From: Dendrocalamus latiflorus
Taxonomy: Eukaryota; Streptophyta; Magnoliopsida; Poales; Poaceae
Assembly (NCBI GenBank): GCA_017311315.1
Contig: CM029610.1
Coordinates: 37,030,870 to 37,094,869 of the forward strand
Length of the DNA stretch: 64,000 bases
Direction: 5' to 3'
Under the pieces are notes generated by a model. That model had not been told where the DNA came from, searched no databases, and saw only the letters and a list, made by a program, of their open reading frames with translations. Within the stretch, counting starts at the first letter, position 1, and each line of letters begins with the position of its first letter. Positions 11,256 through 22,688 of this stretch are shown here, in pieces. The position numbers and the translations under genes were made by a program.

Positions 11256-14200
11256 TGTCAGACCCGGATTTTTCAATCCGAATCTCACTGTGTTTCACTG
11301 CACTAATCCCTGGATCAGTAGTTAGTGCACACAGGTACATTGCTGAATCATTTCATACATCGCATAATCATCCATTATATTACATAAACTGATATACACC
11401 ACGTCGGGTGATAGTTTACAAAAGGGGCCGACTAGGCCAAATGTCATGATTACAAACACGCACAGCGGAAATACAGCAAAAGCAAACCCAAATCCACAGG
11501 CAAGCGGCCAGTAGGGTAATGTGTACAATATATGCCACCAGGGTCCCGGTAACATAAATGTACACAACGCCTAGAGTCTACTTGTCTATGCCTAACCACC
11601 GAGGCCTACGCCTTAATTATCGCATTTTCTCCCGTCGACGTTGGCGGGGGCCTCCTCATAGGCGTAGTGTTCTTGAACTCCTGTTTCTGAATTGTATCGC
11701 AAGAGCGAGAATGAGCACTCCGACCCCGTGCTCAGCAAGCCAACACACAGAATGCAATACTTAAACATGTCTGGCTTAATCAAAGGAAGGCTTGGGCTCA
11801 TTTTATTTTTGCAGAAAGTGCTTTTGAATACAATTATAGGAAAATCCTGAGACCTAGCAATTTTAATCTCAAAACTTTTGTTTATAAAGTAAGATGATCA
11901 TATAATTGACACAGATTCCATCCACCATTACATGGCATCTGCACCATATAGCAATTTCTTCAGCGTTATAGCCGCTTAACTTACCACTGGGACGACACCC
12001 AGGACAATTCCAAACCAGGGCAGTCCTTCGCCCTTCAAGTTTCCATTCCCAGTTTCCAATGTTTATAAAACAGAACTATATCCAGTTAAGTTCCCATGTC
12101 TGCCCTTGACCGTGGGCACAGCTATTCGAATAGTTTTGACTCTGCAGAGTTTGTACACTTTCACCACAAGAGACAGTTTACTCGTTGCCCCACACGATTC
12201 CTTAGCCGTGTGGTTGAGCCAACCATCACAGTGACTTTTCAAAGTACCTCGCCCCTTCCATCATTTCACCCTATGGGTCGCTCCCACTTGCGGTGGGTCC
12301 CATACGTTGTGCGGGATGTTCTCCTTCTGAACGTCTAGCAGCTGGTTCCCCACCCCTGCTAGCCCGCCACAGCAGAACTTCACCTTCCACTGGTGTCCCA
12401 TTCAAGCCGTCACACAGACTGCCGCTTGCACTCTCCCACACCTCCTCCTGGAAGGATGACTTTCAGGGTCCGATAAATCTACTAAGCCAAGTTGTATTTT
12501 ACAGACTTGTGGTTGTACTGTTTTACACGGGTTGGCATGACAAGATTCAGTCCTTAGTGGTATCTGGGCGGTTCTACCACAAACCACACTCTCGTGCACC
12601 ACTGCACCATACCCCCGAACCATCCGCCCAGATATTTAAGCATGTTGGGGTTTTTGGAAACATAAAATAATCATATCCAACATTTATCAGTCATTACCAC
12701 CATGACTGCCCCAACCAAATTTTTCTCATGATTAAAAGTGATGTTTGGGCGCTCTCGCGCCCATGAGTATCTAAACAATACTACGCATGGCATATAATTA
12801 CGGACTTATTTTCGAAAGGTTACTATTATAATTTGTGCTAGGGCGACAATGTTCACATGTTCAAATATTTCAAGAAGGGGTAATATTAACCAAGTACACA
12901 ATGGGATATAACTAGAATCTTAAATTAACATGTATTTGCATATAACATAACAGCATGCAATTTGATAATTTAAACAAAAGTAATTTGCAGAAAACGTAGG
13001 TTCAACATGATCAAAGTATTGACTCGCCTTGTTCGCGGGGTTCTTGGTCTTGACCTTCTGAAGCTTCTAGACCTGCTGCTTCAACCTCCTCTTCCTGAGC
13101 CTCGTACGCTATTTAATCGTGCGAAATACCCAAATAAAAGAAAAGCAACCAATCAACAAAATATCACCAGAAATTCAAATGAACTCCAAAAATTATGGTT
13201 CTAGTTCCATTAGATAGATCTTGAATTTAGACAAATTTAGAAATTTGTTTCATTCAATTTGGAGCTAAAATGAAAAAGTTATTACTGGTCAAGTTCTTCG
13301 TTTCAGTCAATTCTAGAAATTACTAAATCCTGACACGTGGGTCCACTTACTGTTCATGGGGTCCACATGTCAGTACGGGCTTGGTGCAGATGTGCCACTG
13401 ACCGGTGGGGCCCATCGGTCAGCGGACGGCCCAGACTACAGTGGCTGACATGTGGGGCCCACCTGTCAGCCCGAAAGAAAATAAAGAAAACTCAACCCAG
13501 CGCGCGGAGCCAGAGGCTCGAACACGCGACCGGGGAGTTAGAGGGGAAGAGAACGAGCGGTGCTAGCCAAGTGAGCGGGGAGGCTTTGCCTACCCTATAT
13601 GGGGAGGTTATCCCTTTGAGCTAGCTCGCGGAGGGGGCCGAGTAGAGGAAGTTGAGGGCGGCGGTGAGGTCGCGGTGCCGGCGGCGAGGGCTGTCGAGGA
13701 GGTCCGGTGGAGTGGCGAAATGCGCTCCACGAGCTACGGTGAAGACGACGGCGTAGTCGCCCGGGGCCGAGGAGGTCCGGAGACGGGTCGGCGGCGTGCG
13801 GCGGCGACGGCTCGGGAAGGTTTTCGGTGCCGGCGATGTACGGGCGTTGGGAGGCTCTGGCGGGGGTCGGGAGAGCTTCGCGACGCTCCGGAGGTGGTGT
13901 GGGAGAGAGGAATCGGGTGTTGGTGGCTCGGATCGATGGGGTGTGCGGGCGGCCGGAGTTGGGGACGAAGGGGGCTCGCCGGCGATTGGAGGCGTTCGGG
14001 TTCAATTACCTGCGATGCGACGGAGAGTACAGCGTGGGGAGTTCAATGGGGGGTCCACGGCCTTATATAGGGGCTCGGATGGGGCTGGCAACGGGCGACG
14101 CCCGCGCGGTCGCGTCGGAGCAGGTGGCGGAGGCAGGTGGTGACGCGGGAGGCTTGAATGCCAGGCGCACTGTGCGTGACGCAGCTCGCCCACGCCCGCG

Positions 14201-15174
14201 CTGTCTCCTCCGCTTGGCTATCCCACACGCGCGAGTGGAGCGGCAGAGAATCTACGCCACGTAGCCGGGCCGAAGCGACCGGGCGGAGGAAAACTGTGGG
14301 CGGTGGTGCCGACCCGTGGGCGGAGGCGGTGGAACCATGGGCGGCGTCAGCTCCGCAGGCTTTCCACCATGGTGACGGGACGGCACGGGCAGGGCGATGC
14401 CGTGCATGAGCTCCACGGGGGCGCAAGCTCTGCGCCGAGCGGAAAAAGGCGATCGGGGAGGAAGACGCCTCTGACCAGGCGGGTCCGCCGGTCAGCGAGA
14501 GAGGGAAGGGAGGGGTGTGACGGCCTGGATGAGGTCGCATGGCCAGATAGGCGGATCGGGCGGCCGAGCGAAGGCGGAAGGCGGACGGTGGATGAGCGCG
14601 AGCGGGCGGCGTGTCCTGTATCGGTGCTGCCCAGGTGGCGGCCCGAGAGGGAGGGAAGGCGGGATTGAGGGCGGCGACGTGGGCTGATCCTGGCCGTCCA
14701 AGTGGCGGCCAGGGAAGCGGGTTGGGATTTTATTTTTCTGATTTTTGTTTTAGCCTTTTAGAAATTTCTAGAAAATCCCATTAGGCTCGGAAAAATGTGA
14801 AAATACATCCAAAAATTCCAGGAAAAATTCACAGAAGTTCCTGATAACATTTTGGACTTAATAAAAATATTTCCAATAAATTTTGGCACTTAGGTTACTT
14901 GCTCCCTTGTCATTCTTGCTGCTATTTTCAAGAAAATGGGGTTTCGGTTTTAACCAAATTTCTCTCCCTTCCTGTTATGGATCATCTTTTCAGATTCTAA
15001 ATTTTCAATTTGAAGTTTCCTTTTTAATTGTACATTTTCTTTTTATTTCAAATTTTGGGAACCTTAACCAAAACCTCAAGGAACACCATAAAATCCAAAT
15101 CCAATAATTAGAATATATTGCAAAAATAATTCAAAAACCTTATATTTTCGAATTCGAATTTTTAGGATGTTACA
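11256..15174 (-). repeat. Gypsy LTR 1 (3' LTR of the complete copy), 3919 bp
   Basis: The plus strand runs TGTCAGACCC to GGATGTTACA, so in element orientation the LTR starts TGTAACATCC and ends GGGTCTGACA. It is identical in length to LTR 2. The short frames inside it recur unchanged at +7035 and are not genes. The GC-rich portion (13600-14700) may hold the promoter and leader: on the minus strand a TATATAAG motif lies near 14070 (21105 in LTR 2). Confidence 0.95.
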
Positions 15175-15193
15175 AACCTACCCCCCTTAAAAA
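15175..15193 (-). other. Polypurine tract of the complete gypsy copy
   Basis: On the minus strand TTTTTAAGGGGGGTAGGTT lies directly before the 3' LTR start TGTAACATCC. This is the expected place for plus-strand priming. The second copy is at 22210-22228. Confidence 0.8.
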
Positions 15194-15653
15194 GAATCTC
15201 GACCCCGAGATTCAGCCTAGCTAGTGATCCAGTCGGAGTAATCTTTTTGCGTTCCCAGGTGGTCCTCTTTCCTAGTATGCTGGTTTCTATTGAGCTCAAT
15301 ATTAGTGGATAGTCTGATTCCTAACTTTCTTTGCTGCCATTCATAAAATCTTTGATAGGCCATTTTCTGCAGGTATCAAGTCACCCTTGGGCTCGACTGC
15401 TTCCTAAGGGTTTGATCCTTCTGATATTTGTGGACATGTCTTGGGTTAGGGTACATGGAATACATGGTGCCCATCTGCTAAACTTGCAGGCAGTTCCAGT
15501 TGGTAAGCTATTCCTCCTAGTGGCGCAGTCTACTATTCCTTTGGTGCCTTGTTAGCCAGGCTATTGTAAGTATGATGTCCAGGTCTGGGTGGGTTACACT
15601 ATTGCTTGTTGGTTATCCTAACAGGCGAGCTAAGTGCCCATAGTTTCTAAACG

Positions 15654-16985
15654 TTATGTGGATAACCCCAGGCTTATCCACGAATCTTTTGGCTCTGAAA
15701 GATTGTGAAACCCTCCCCTAATTTTGTAAAGAACATGCGCTGCTATTAAATTGACGAAGAACGTACCCATAAGAATTCCAGCGGCCTCCTGGGCTTCCTC
15801 AGCTGTGATGTGATTAACTTGGCCGTGGTTTGGCGCTGAAGTGTTCCTGCTGGCCTGCGAGCTCTGATGCACTTTGCTGGGCACCAAGGCTTGACTGCGG
15901 GTAGCGGGAGGCCCTAAATTGAATCTCACTGGATTTGTCTGCCGTTGCGGGCACTGGCTGACAAAGTGTCCCTTCTCTCCACATCCGAAACAGCTCCTGT
16001 TGGTTGCAGGGTTCGCCCCAGTGGACTGGCTTGCTGAGCGTGGCGTTTGGAGGGAGCCACCACTGGAACGGGGTGCTGGGGACGGAGCACTGGATTGGTT
16101 AGGCTTTGAAAAGAAAGGTCTGTTCGAGAATTCCTGAATGAACCTTCCTTGGGGTCGTTGAGTTGTCATCTTGCGCTTATGACTGGCCTCAAGAATCTTC
16201 TTCTCATTTTCCAAGGCCAACGCCTTGTTCACCAGCTGATGAAAGCTGGTGAAGTCCTGGGTGATCAGCTGTACTCTTAGTTCATCCTTCAATCCCTCAA
16301 AGAATCTGTCAATCTTTTCTTCCTCTTCTTCTATATCCTTCTGAGCATACCGGGCCAGCTGCGTGAATTTTGTAAGATATTCACTGACAGATAGGTTCCC
16401 TTGCTTGAGATTGCGGAATTCATTCTTCTTTATCCGCATTATCCCTGTTGGGATGAAGTTGTCTTTGAAAGCCTTCTTGAATTCCGACCATGGGACAGCT
16501 TCTGTGTCAACCCCGGTGGTAGCATCTTCTTGGCCTCTGGCAGCTACATAATTTTCCCACCATGCTGCAGCAGCTCCTTGAAATAGGTGGGTGGCAAATA
16601 TGACCTTATCCTCCTCTGCGCATTTGATTAAGCGCAGTTTTCTCTCAGTATCCCTGAGCCAGTCTTCAGCGTCAAGTGGCTCTGCTGCCGATGTAAATAT
16701 TATTGGCCTGGTCCTTAGGAAATCTCCTAAGTCAGCTCTGTGCCCTCCGGAGCTTCCTTGCTGTCCCGTATATATGGCTTGCAAAATCTGGGTTTGTTGT
16801 GCCATAACTTGGGCCATTGTGGGGTGTTCTGGTGGATTTGGAAGGTTATCATTGCCCTGTTCTTGGTTTCTGCCTTGGTCTTCAGGCAAAACCCCGTGGG
16901 CTGAGTCTACCTCGGCTGGGTTGGTATTGGTCTGAGCCCTGGTGGCTCTTCGGTTGGCCATCTGCAGTCGGGTTTCACGGTTCAT
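15654..16985 (-). CDS. gag: Ty3/gypsy gag (copy 1)
   Basis: The protein contains a retrotransposon gag domain (EPLDAEDWLRDTERKL, then FATHLFQGAAAAWWENY and LSVSEYLTKFTQLARYA), a basic Ser/Pro-rich linker and a CCHC zinc knuckle, CFGCGEKGHFVSQC. The frame is open to 17066, but I prefer the Met at 16985 (MNRETRLQMANRR) because the 27 residues upstream are hydrophobic and unlike gag. After the knuckle the frame reaches a GTFFVNLIAAHVL segment, which resembles the start of the aspartic protease, and then turns into unrelated sequence and stops. The DSGA active site is missing. Pol appears to have been deleted at this point. The product would form virus-like particles and package the element's RNA. 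An identical copy is at 22689-24020. Confidence 0.88.
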   Translation of the reverse strand: MNRETRLQMANRRATRAQTNTNPAEVDSAHGVLPEDQGRNQEQGNDNLPNPPEHPTMAQVMAQQTQILQAIYTGQQGSSGGHRADLGDFLRTRPIIFTSAAEPLDAEDWLRDTERKLRLIKCAEEDKVIFATHLFQGAAAAWWENYVAARGQEDATTGVDTEAVPWSEFKKAFKDNFIPTGIMRIKKNEFRNLKQGNLSVSEYLTKFTQLARYAQKDIEEEEEKIDRFFEGLKDELRVQLITQDFTSFHQLVNKALALENEKKILEASHKRKMTTQRPQGRFIQEFSNRPFFSKPNQSSAPSPAPRSSGGSLQTPRSASQSTGANPATNRSCFGCGEKGHFVSQCPQRQTNPVRFNLGPPATRSQALVPSKVHQSSQASRNTSAPNHGQVNHITAEEAQEAAGILMGTFFVNLIAAHVLYKIRGGFHNLSEPKDSWISLGLST

Positions 16986-17244
16986 TACTAGCACTAAGCA
17001 AATAAAAAGGAGGACACAAATCCAAGCAAAGAAACCAACAAAGGAATAGCGAACGATCTTCAACAAAAGGGTTCAAACTAGGCCACTCATTACACAATCA
17101 CATAGCCAGATTTATACTGGACTTAACAGGTACAACATAACGTTCTAAGCTCGACGCGACAGATACTACGATACAGTGGGGTTGACAACATACATAGATT
17201 AGTACTTGCACCACCTATGGCAAGTACACACTGCTCTACCTAAC

Positions 17245-18105
17245 CTACTCTATAAACCCATAACTCGGGCCGGATGGTCTATAGCGCGGGGACCTGGAAC
17301 GGGAGCGGCTCCCGCTGAACTCCGACGGGTCGGAGTCAGAAGGAGTGTGGGACCTGCTGCGGCTGCGGGAAGGTTCCTCCCGTCGAAGAGCAGACCGGGG
17401 ACCCGGCGGCCGCGTGTTCTCACGCGCGGTCATCCGAGTGCGGGGCCCGGATCCCGGTGGTGGCGGCGCTGGAGCTGCTGCAGGGGTGGAGGCCTGACGA
17501 AGTTGTGCCTGGAGGGCGGCCACCTCTGCCTGGGCCTGCGCCAAGGCCTGCTCGCTATTGACGAGCTGCTCCTGTAGGGTCACCCTGGAGGCATGCCCGG
17601 CGGTAAGGCGCTGTCGGAGAAGGGTGATCTCCTCCAAGGCTGCAGTGTGGGCTGCGCCCATAGCCCTGGTGAGGGCGACCTGGTGCGTAAGCGTAGGGTC
17701 GTCCTCACCAACCGGCATGTTCGTCTCATTGTACCGCGCACCGTCCTGGCGCAACGGGTAGAAACGATAGGGTGTGCGGCGAATGGCAGTCTCATAAAGG
17801 TCACACAACCGTGCCGCGGCGAGGCGCGCGGCGTCCTGGATCGCGTCTGCCCTAGTACTCCTCCGATGCTCCGTGGTAAAGACATGAGGCTGTTCTTGCT
17901 CGCTTTTCGGGTAGAGGTACACCTGCATGGTCCATGATTCATCTTCTCCTATGGTAGCCTTCAGTCCACGGTAGATAGGTTGGTCTTCATAGCCCATATA
18001 ATGTAGAAGCTTGCGTAAGATGCTTGCGAATTCATTTTCGTAAACACCGTGGCCCATGTAATCCCAGTCCCCTTCATATCCCGTTCCCGCCATCTGTAAA
18101 TTCAA
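17245..18105 (-). CDS. Extra ORF upstream of gag in the gypsy element (ORF0-like), complete copy
   Basis: A 286-aa frame between the primer-binding site and gag, on the coding strand of the element. It has a globular N-terminus (about residues 1-130), a helical, likely coiled-coil stretch rich in Ala, Leu and Gln (about 150-205), a Pro-rich linker, and a C-terminal Arg/Ser-dipeptide region (about 235-275) like RS domains. The annotated start is MNLQMAGTGYEGD; the internal Met of MAGTGYEGD is equally possible. An additional ORF before gag is known in some plant Ty3/gypsy lineages, and its role is unsettled. RS repeats suggest binding to RNA or splicing proteins, which is inference. A 5'-truncated copy lies at 24280-24900. 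Confidence 0.65.
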   Translation of the reverse strand: MNLQMAGTGYEGDWDYMGHGVYENEFASILRKLLHYMGYEDQPIYRGLKATIGEDESWTMQVYLYPKSEQEQPHVFTTEHRRSTRADAIQDAARLAAARLCDLYETAIRRTPYRFYPLRQDGARYNETNMPVGEDDPTLTHQVALTRAMGAAHTAALEEITLLRQRLTAGHASRVTLQEQLVNSEQALAQAQAEVAALQAQLRQASTPAAAPAPPPPGSGPRTRMTARENTRPPGPRSALRREEPSRSRSRSHTPSDSDPSEFSGSRSRSRSPRYRPSGPSYGFIE

Positions 18106-18274
18106 TTACTAGTGTTAATAATTCTCAAAATATTTTAAAGAATGGTGGAATAGAACAGATCTAAGAAGGGTACGGAAAGAAATAGTATGCTATACTTTTC
18201 GAAATCTTTTTTCATAAATTTTTTTGAAATATGGTGGCTCTATCCCATCTAAGGCTTTTACCCTACGGTCGTAT

Positions 18275-18286
18275 GCTCTGATACCA
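18275..18286 (-). other. Primer-binding site (initiator tRNA-Met)
   Basis: The minus strand reads TGGTATCAGAGC, the standard complement of the 3' end of initiator tRNA-Met. It lies four bases inside the end of LTR 2. This identifies LTR 2 (18291-22209) as the 5' LTR of the complete copy and fixes the minus-strand orientation. Confidence 0.92.
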
Positions 18287-18290
18287 GCGC

Positions 18291-21200
18291 TGTCAGACCC
18301 GGATTTTTCAATCCGAATCTCACTGTGTTTCACTGCACTAATCCCTGGATCAGTAGTTAGTGCACACAGGTACATTGCTGAATCATTTCATACATCGCAT
18401 AATCATCCATTATATTACATAAACTGATATACACCACGTCGGGTGATAGTTTACAAAAGGGGCCGACTAGGCCAAATGTCATGATTACAAACACGCACAG
18501 CGGAAATACAGCAAAAGCAAACCCAAATCCACAGGCAAGCGGCCAGTAGGGTAATGTGTACAATATATGCCACCAGGGTCCCGGTAACATAAATGTACAC
18601 AACGCCTAGAGTCTACTTGTCTATGCCTAACCACCGAGGCCTACGCCTTAATTATCGCATTTTCTCCCGTCGACGTTGGCGGGGGCCTCCTCATAGGCGT
18701 AGTGTTCTTGAACTCCTGTTTCTGAATTGTATCGCAAGAGCGAGAATGAGCACTCCGACCCCGTGCTCAGCAAGCCAACACACAGAATGCAATACTTAAA
18801 CATGTCTGGCTTAATCAAAGGAAGGCTTGGGCTCATTTTATTTTTGCAGAAAGTGCTTTTGAATACAATTATAGGAAAATCCTGAGACCTAGCAATTTTA
18901 ATCTCAAAACTTTTGTTTATAAAGTAAGATGATCATATAATTGACACAGATTCCATCCACCATTACATGGCATCTGCACCATATAGCAATTTCTTCAGCG
19001 TTATAGCCGCTTAACTTACCACTGGGACGACACCCAGGACAATTCCAAACCAGGGCAGTCCTTCGCCCTTCAAGTTTCCATTCCCAGTTTCCAATGTTTA
19101 TAAAACAGAACTATATCCAGTTAAGTTCCCATGTCTGCCCTTGACCGTGGGCACGGCTATTCGAATAGTTTTGACTCTGCAGAGTTTGTACACTTTCACC
19201 ACAAGAGACAGTTTACTCGTTGCCCCACACGATTCCTTAGCCGTGTGGTTGAGCCAACCATCACAGTGACTTTTCAAAGTACCTCGCCCCTTCCATCATT
19301 TCACCCTATGGGTCGCTCCCACTTGCGGTGGGTCCCATACGTTGTGCGGGATGTTCTCCTTCTGAACGTCTAGCAGCTGGTTCCCCACCCCTGCTAGCCC
19401 GCCACAGCAGAACTTCACCTTCCACTGGTGTCCCATTCAAGCCGTCACACAGACTGCCGCTTGCACTCTCCCACACCTCCTCCTGGAAGGATGACTTTCA
19501 GGGTCCGATAAATCTACTAAGCCAAGTTGTATTTTACAGACTTGTGGTTGTACTGTTTTACACGGGTTGGCATGACAAGATTCAGTCCTTAGTGGTATCT
19601 GGGCGGTTCTACCACAAACCACACTCTCGTGCACCACTGCACCATACCCCCGAACCATCCGCCCAGATATTTAAGCATGTTGGGGTTTTTGGAAACATAA
19701 AATAATCATATCCAACATTTATCAGTCATTACCACCATGACTGCCCCAACCAAATTTTTCTCATGATTAAAAGTGATGTTTGGGCGCTCTCGCGCCCATG
19801 AGTATCTAAACAATACTACGCATGGCATATAATTACGGACTTATTTTCGAAAGGTTACTATTATAATTTGTGCTAGGGCGACAATGTTCACATGTTCAAA
19901 TATTTCAAGAAGGGGTAATATTAACCAAGTACACAATGGGATATAACTAGAATCTTAAATTAACATGTATTTGCATATAACATAACAGCATGCAATTTGA
20001 TAATTTAAACAAAAGTAATTTGCAGAAAACGTAGGTTCAACATGATCAAAGTATTGACTCGCCTTGTTCGCGGGGTTCTTGGTCTTGACCTTCTGAAGCT
20101 TCTAGACCTGCTGCTTCAACCTCCTCTTCCTGAGCCTCGTACGCTATTTAATCGTGCGAAATACCCAAATAAAAGAAAAGCAACCAATCAACAAAATATC
20201 ACCAGAAATTCAAATGAACTCCAAAAATTATGGTTCTAGTTCCATTAGATAGATCTTGAATTTAGACAAATTTAGAAATTTGTTTCATTCAATTTGGAGC
20301 TAAAATGAAAAAGTTATTACTGGTCAAGTTCTTCGTTTCAGTCAATTCTAGAAATTACTAAATCCTGACACGTGGGTCCACTTACTGTTCATGGGGTCCA
20401 CATGTCAGTACGGGCTTGGTGCAGATGTGCCACTGACCGGTGGGGCCCATCGGTCAGCGGACGGCCCAGACTACAGTGGCTGACATGTGGGGCCCACCTG
20501 TCAGCCCGAAAGAAAATAAAGAAAACTCAACCCAGCGCGCGGAGCCAGAGGCTCGAACACGCGACCGGGGAGTTAGAGGGGAAGAGAACGAGCGGTGCTA
20601 GCCAAGTGAGCGGGGAGGCTTTGCCTACCCTATATGGGGAGGTTATCCCTTTGAGCTAGCTCGCGGAGGGGGCCGAGTAGAGGAAGTTGAGGGCGGCGGT
20701 GAGGTCGCGGTGCCGGCGGCGAGGGCTGTCGAGGAGGTCCGGTGGAGTGGCGAAATGCGCTCCACGAGCTACGGTGAAGACGACGGCGTAGTCGCCCGGG
20801 GCCGAGGAGGTCCGGAGACGGGTCGGCGGCGTGCGGCGGCGACGGCTCGGGAAGGTTTTCGGTGCCGGCGATGTACGGGCGTTGGGAGGCTCTGGCGGGG
20901 GTCGGGAGAGCTTCGCGACGCTCCGGAGGTGGTGTGGGAGAGAGGAATCGGGTGTTGGTGGCTCGGATCGATGGGGTGTGCGGGCGGCCGGAGTTGGGGA
21001 CGAAGGGGGCTCGCCGGCGATTGGAGGCGTTCGGGTTCAATTACCTGCGATGCGACGGAGAGTACAGCGTGGGGAGTTCAATGGGGGGTCCACGGCCTTA
21101 TATAGGGGCTCGGATGGGGCTGGCAACGGGCGACGCCCGCGCGGTCGCGTCGGAGCAGGTGGCGGAGGCAGGTGGTGACGCGGGAGGCTTGAATGCCAGG

Positions 21201-22209
21201 CGCACTGTGCGTGACGCAGCTCGCCCACGCCCGCGCTGTCTCCTCCGCTTGGCTATCCCACACGCGCGAGTGGAGCGGCAGAGAATCTACGCCACGTAGC
21301 CGGGCCGAAGCGACCGGGCGGAGGAAAACTGTGGGCGGTGGTGCCGACCCGTGGGCGGAGGCGGTGGAACCATGGGCGGCGTCAGCTCCGCAGGCTTTCC
21401 ACCATGGTGACGGGACGGCACGGGCAGGGCGATGCCGTGCATGAGCTCCACGGGGGCGCAAGCTCTGCGCCGAGCGGAAAAAGGCGATCGGGGAGGAAGA
21501 CGCCTCTGACCAGGCGGGTCCGCCGGTCAGCGAGAGAGGGAAGGGAGGGGTGTGACGGCCTGGATGAGGTCGCATGGCCAGATAGGCGGATCGGGCGGCC
21601 GAGCGAAGGCGGAAGGCGGACGGTGGATGAGCGCGAGCGGGCGGCGTGTCCTGTATCGGTGCTGCCCAGGTGGCGGCCCGAGAGGGAGGGAAGGCGGGAT
21701 TGAGGGCGGCGACGTGGGCTGATCCTGGCCGTCCAAGTGGCGGCCAGGGAAGCGGGTTGGGATTTTATTTTTCTGATTTTTGTTTTAGCCTTTTAGAAAT
21801 TTCTAGAAAATCCCATTAGGCTCGGAAAAATGTGAAAATACATCCAAAAATTCCAGGAAAAATTCACAGAAGTTCCTGATAACATTTTGGACTTAATAAA
21901 AATATTTCCAATAAATTTTGGCACTTAGGTTACTTGCTCCCTTGTCATTCTTGCTGCTATTTTCAAGAAAATGGGGTTTCGGTTTTAACCAAATTTCTCT
22001 CCCTTCCTGTTATGGATCATCTTTTCAGATTCTAAATTTTCAATTTGAAGTTTCCTTTTTAATTGTACATTTTCTTTTTATTTCAAATTTTGGGAACCTT
22101 AACCAAAACCTCAAGGAACACCATAAAATCCAAATCCAATAATTAGAATATATTGCAAAAATAATTCAAAAACCTTATATTTTCGAATTCGAATTTTTAG
22201 GATGTTACA
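18291..22209 (-). repeat. Gypsy LTR 2 (shared middle LTR), 3919 bp
   Basis: Same length and ends as LTR 1. It serves as 5' LTR for internal region 1 and as 3' LTR for the truncated internal region 2. The base at 19155 (G) differs from 12120 (A). Confidence 0.95.
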
Positions 22210-22228
22210 AACCTACCCCCCTTAAAAA
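22210..22228 (-). other. Polypurine tract of the truncated gypsy copy
   Basis: Identical to 15175-15193, adjoining the start of LTR 2 in element orientation. Confidence 0.78.
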
Positions 22229-22688
22229 GAATCTCGACCCCGAGATTCAGCCTAGCTAGTGATCCAGTCGGAGTAATCTTTTTGCGTTCCCAGGTGGTCC
22301 TCTTTCCTAGTATGCTGGTTTCTATTGAGCTCAATATTAGTGGATAGTCTGATTCCTAACTTTCTTTGCTGCCATTCATAAAATCTTTGATAGGCCATTT
22401 TCTGCAGGTATCAAGTCACCCTTGGGCTCGACTGCTTCCTAAGGGTTTGATCCTTCTGATATTTGTGGACATGTCTTGGGTTAGGGTACATGGAATACAT
22501 GGTGCCCATCTGCTAAACTTGCAGGCAGTTCCAGTTGGTAAGCTATTCCTCCTAGTGGCGCAGTCTACTATTCCTTTGGTGCCTTGTTAGCCAGGCTATT
22601 GTAAGTATGATGTCCAGGTCTGGGTGGGTTACACTATTGCTTGTTGGTTATCCTAACAGGCGAGCTAAGTGCCCATAGTTTCTAAACG

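Noticed and set aside
13595..14701. Many overlapping frames of 60-165 codons in the GC-rich part of the gypsy LTR, repeated at 20630-21736
   Set aside because: They lie wholly within an LTR, occur on both strands in several frames, and recur unchanged only because the LTR is duplicated.
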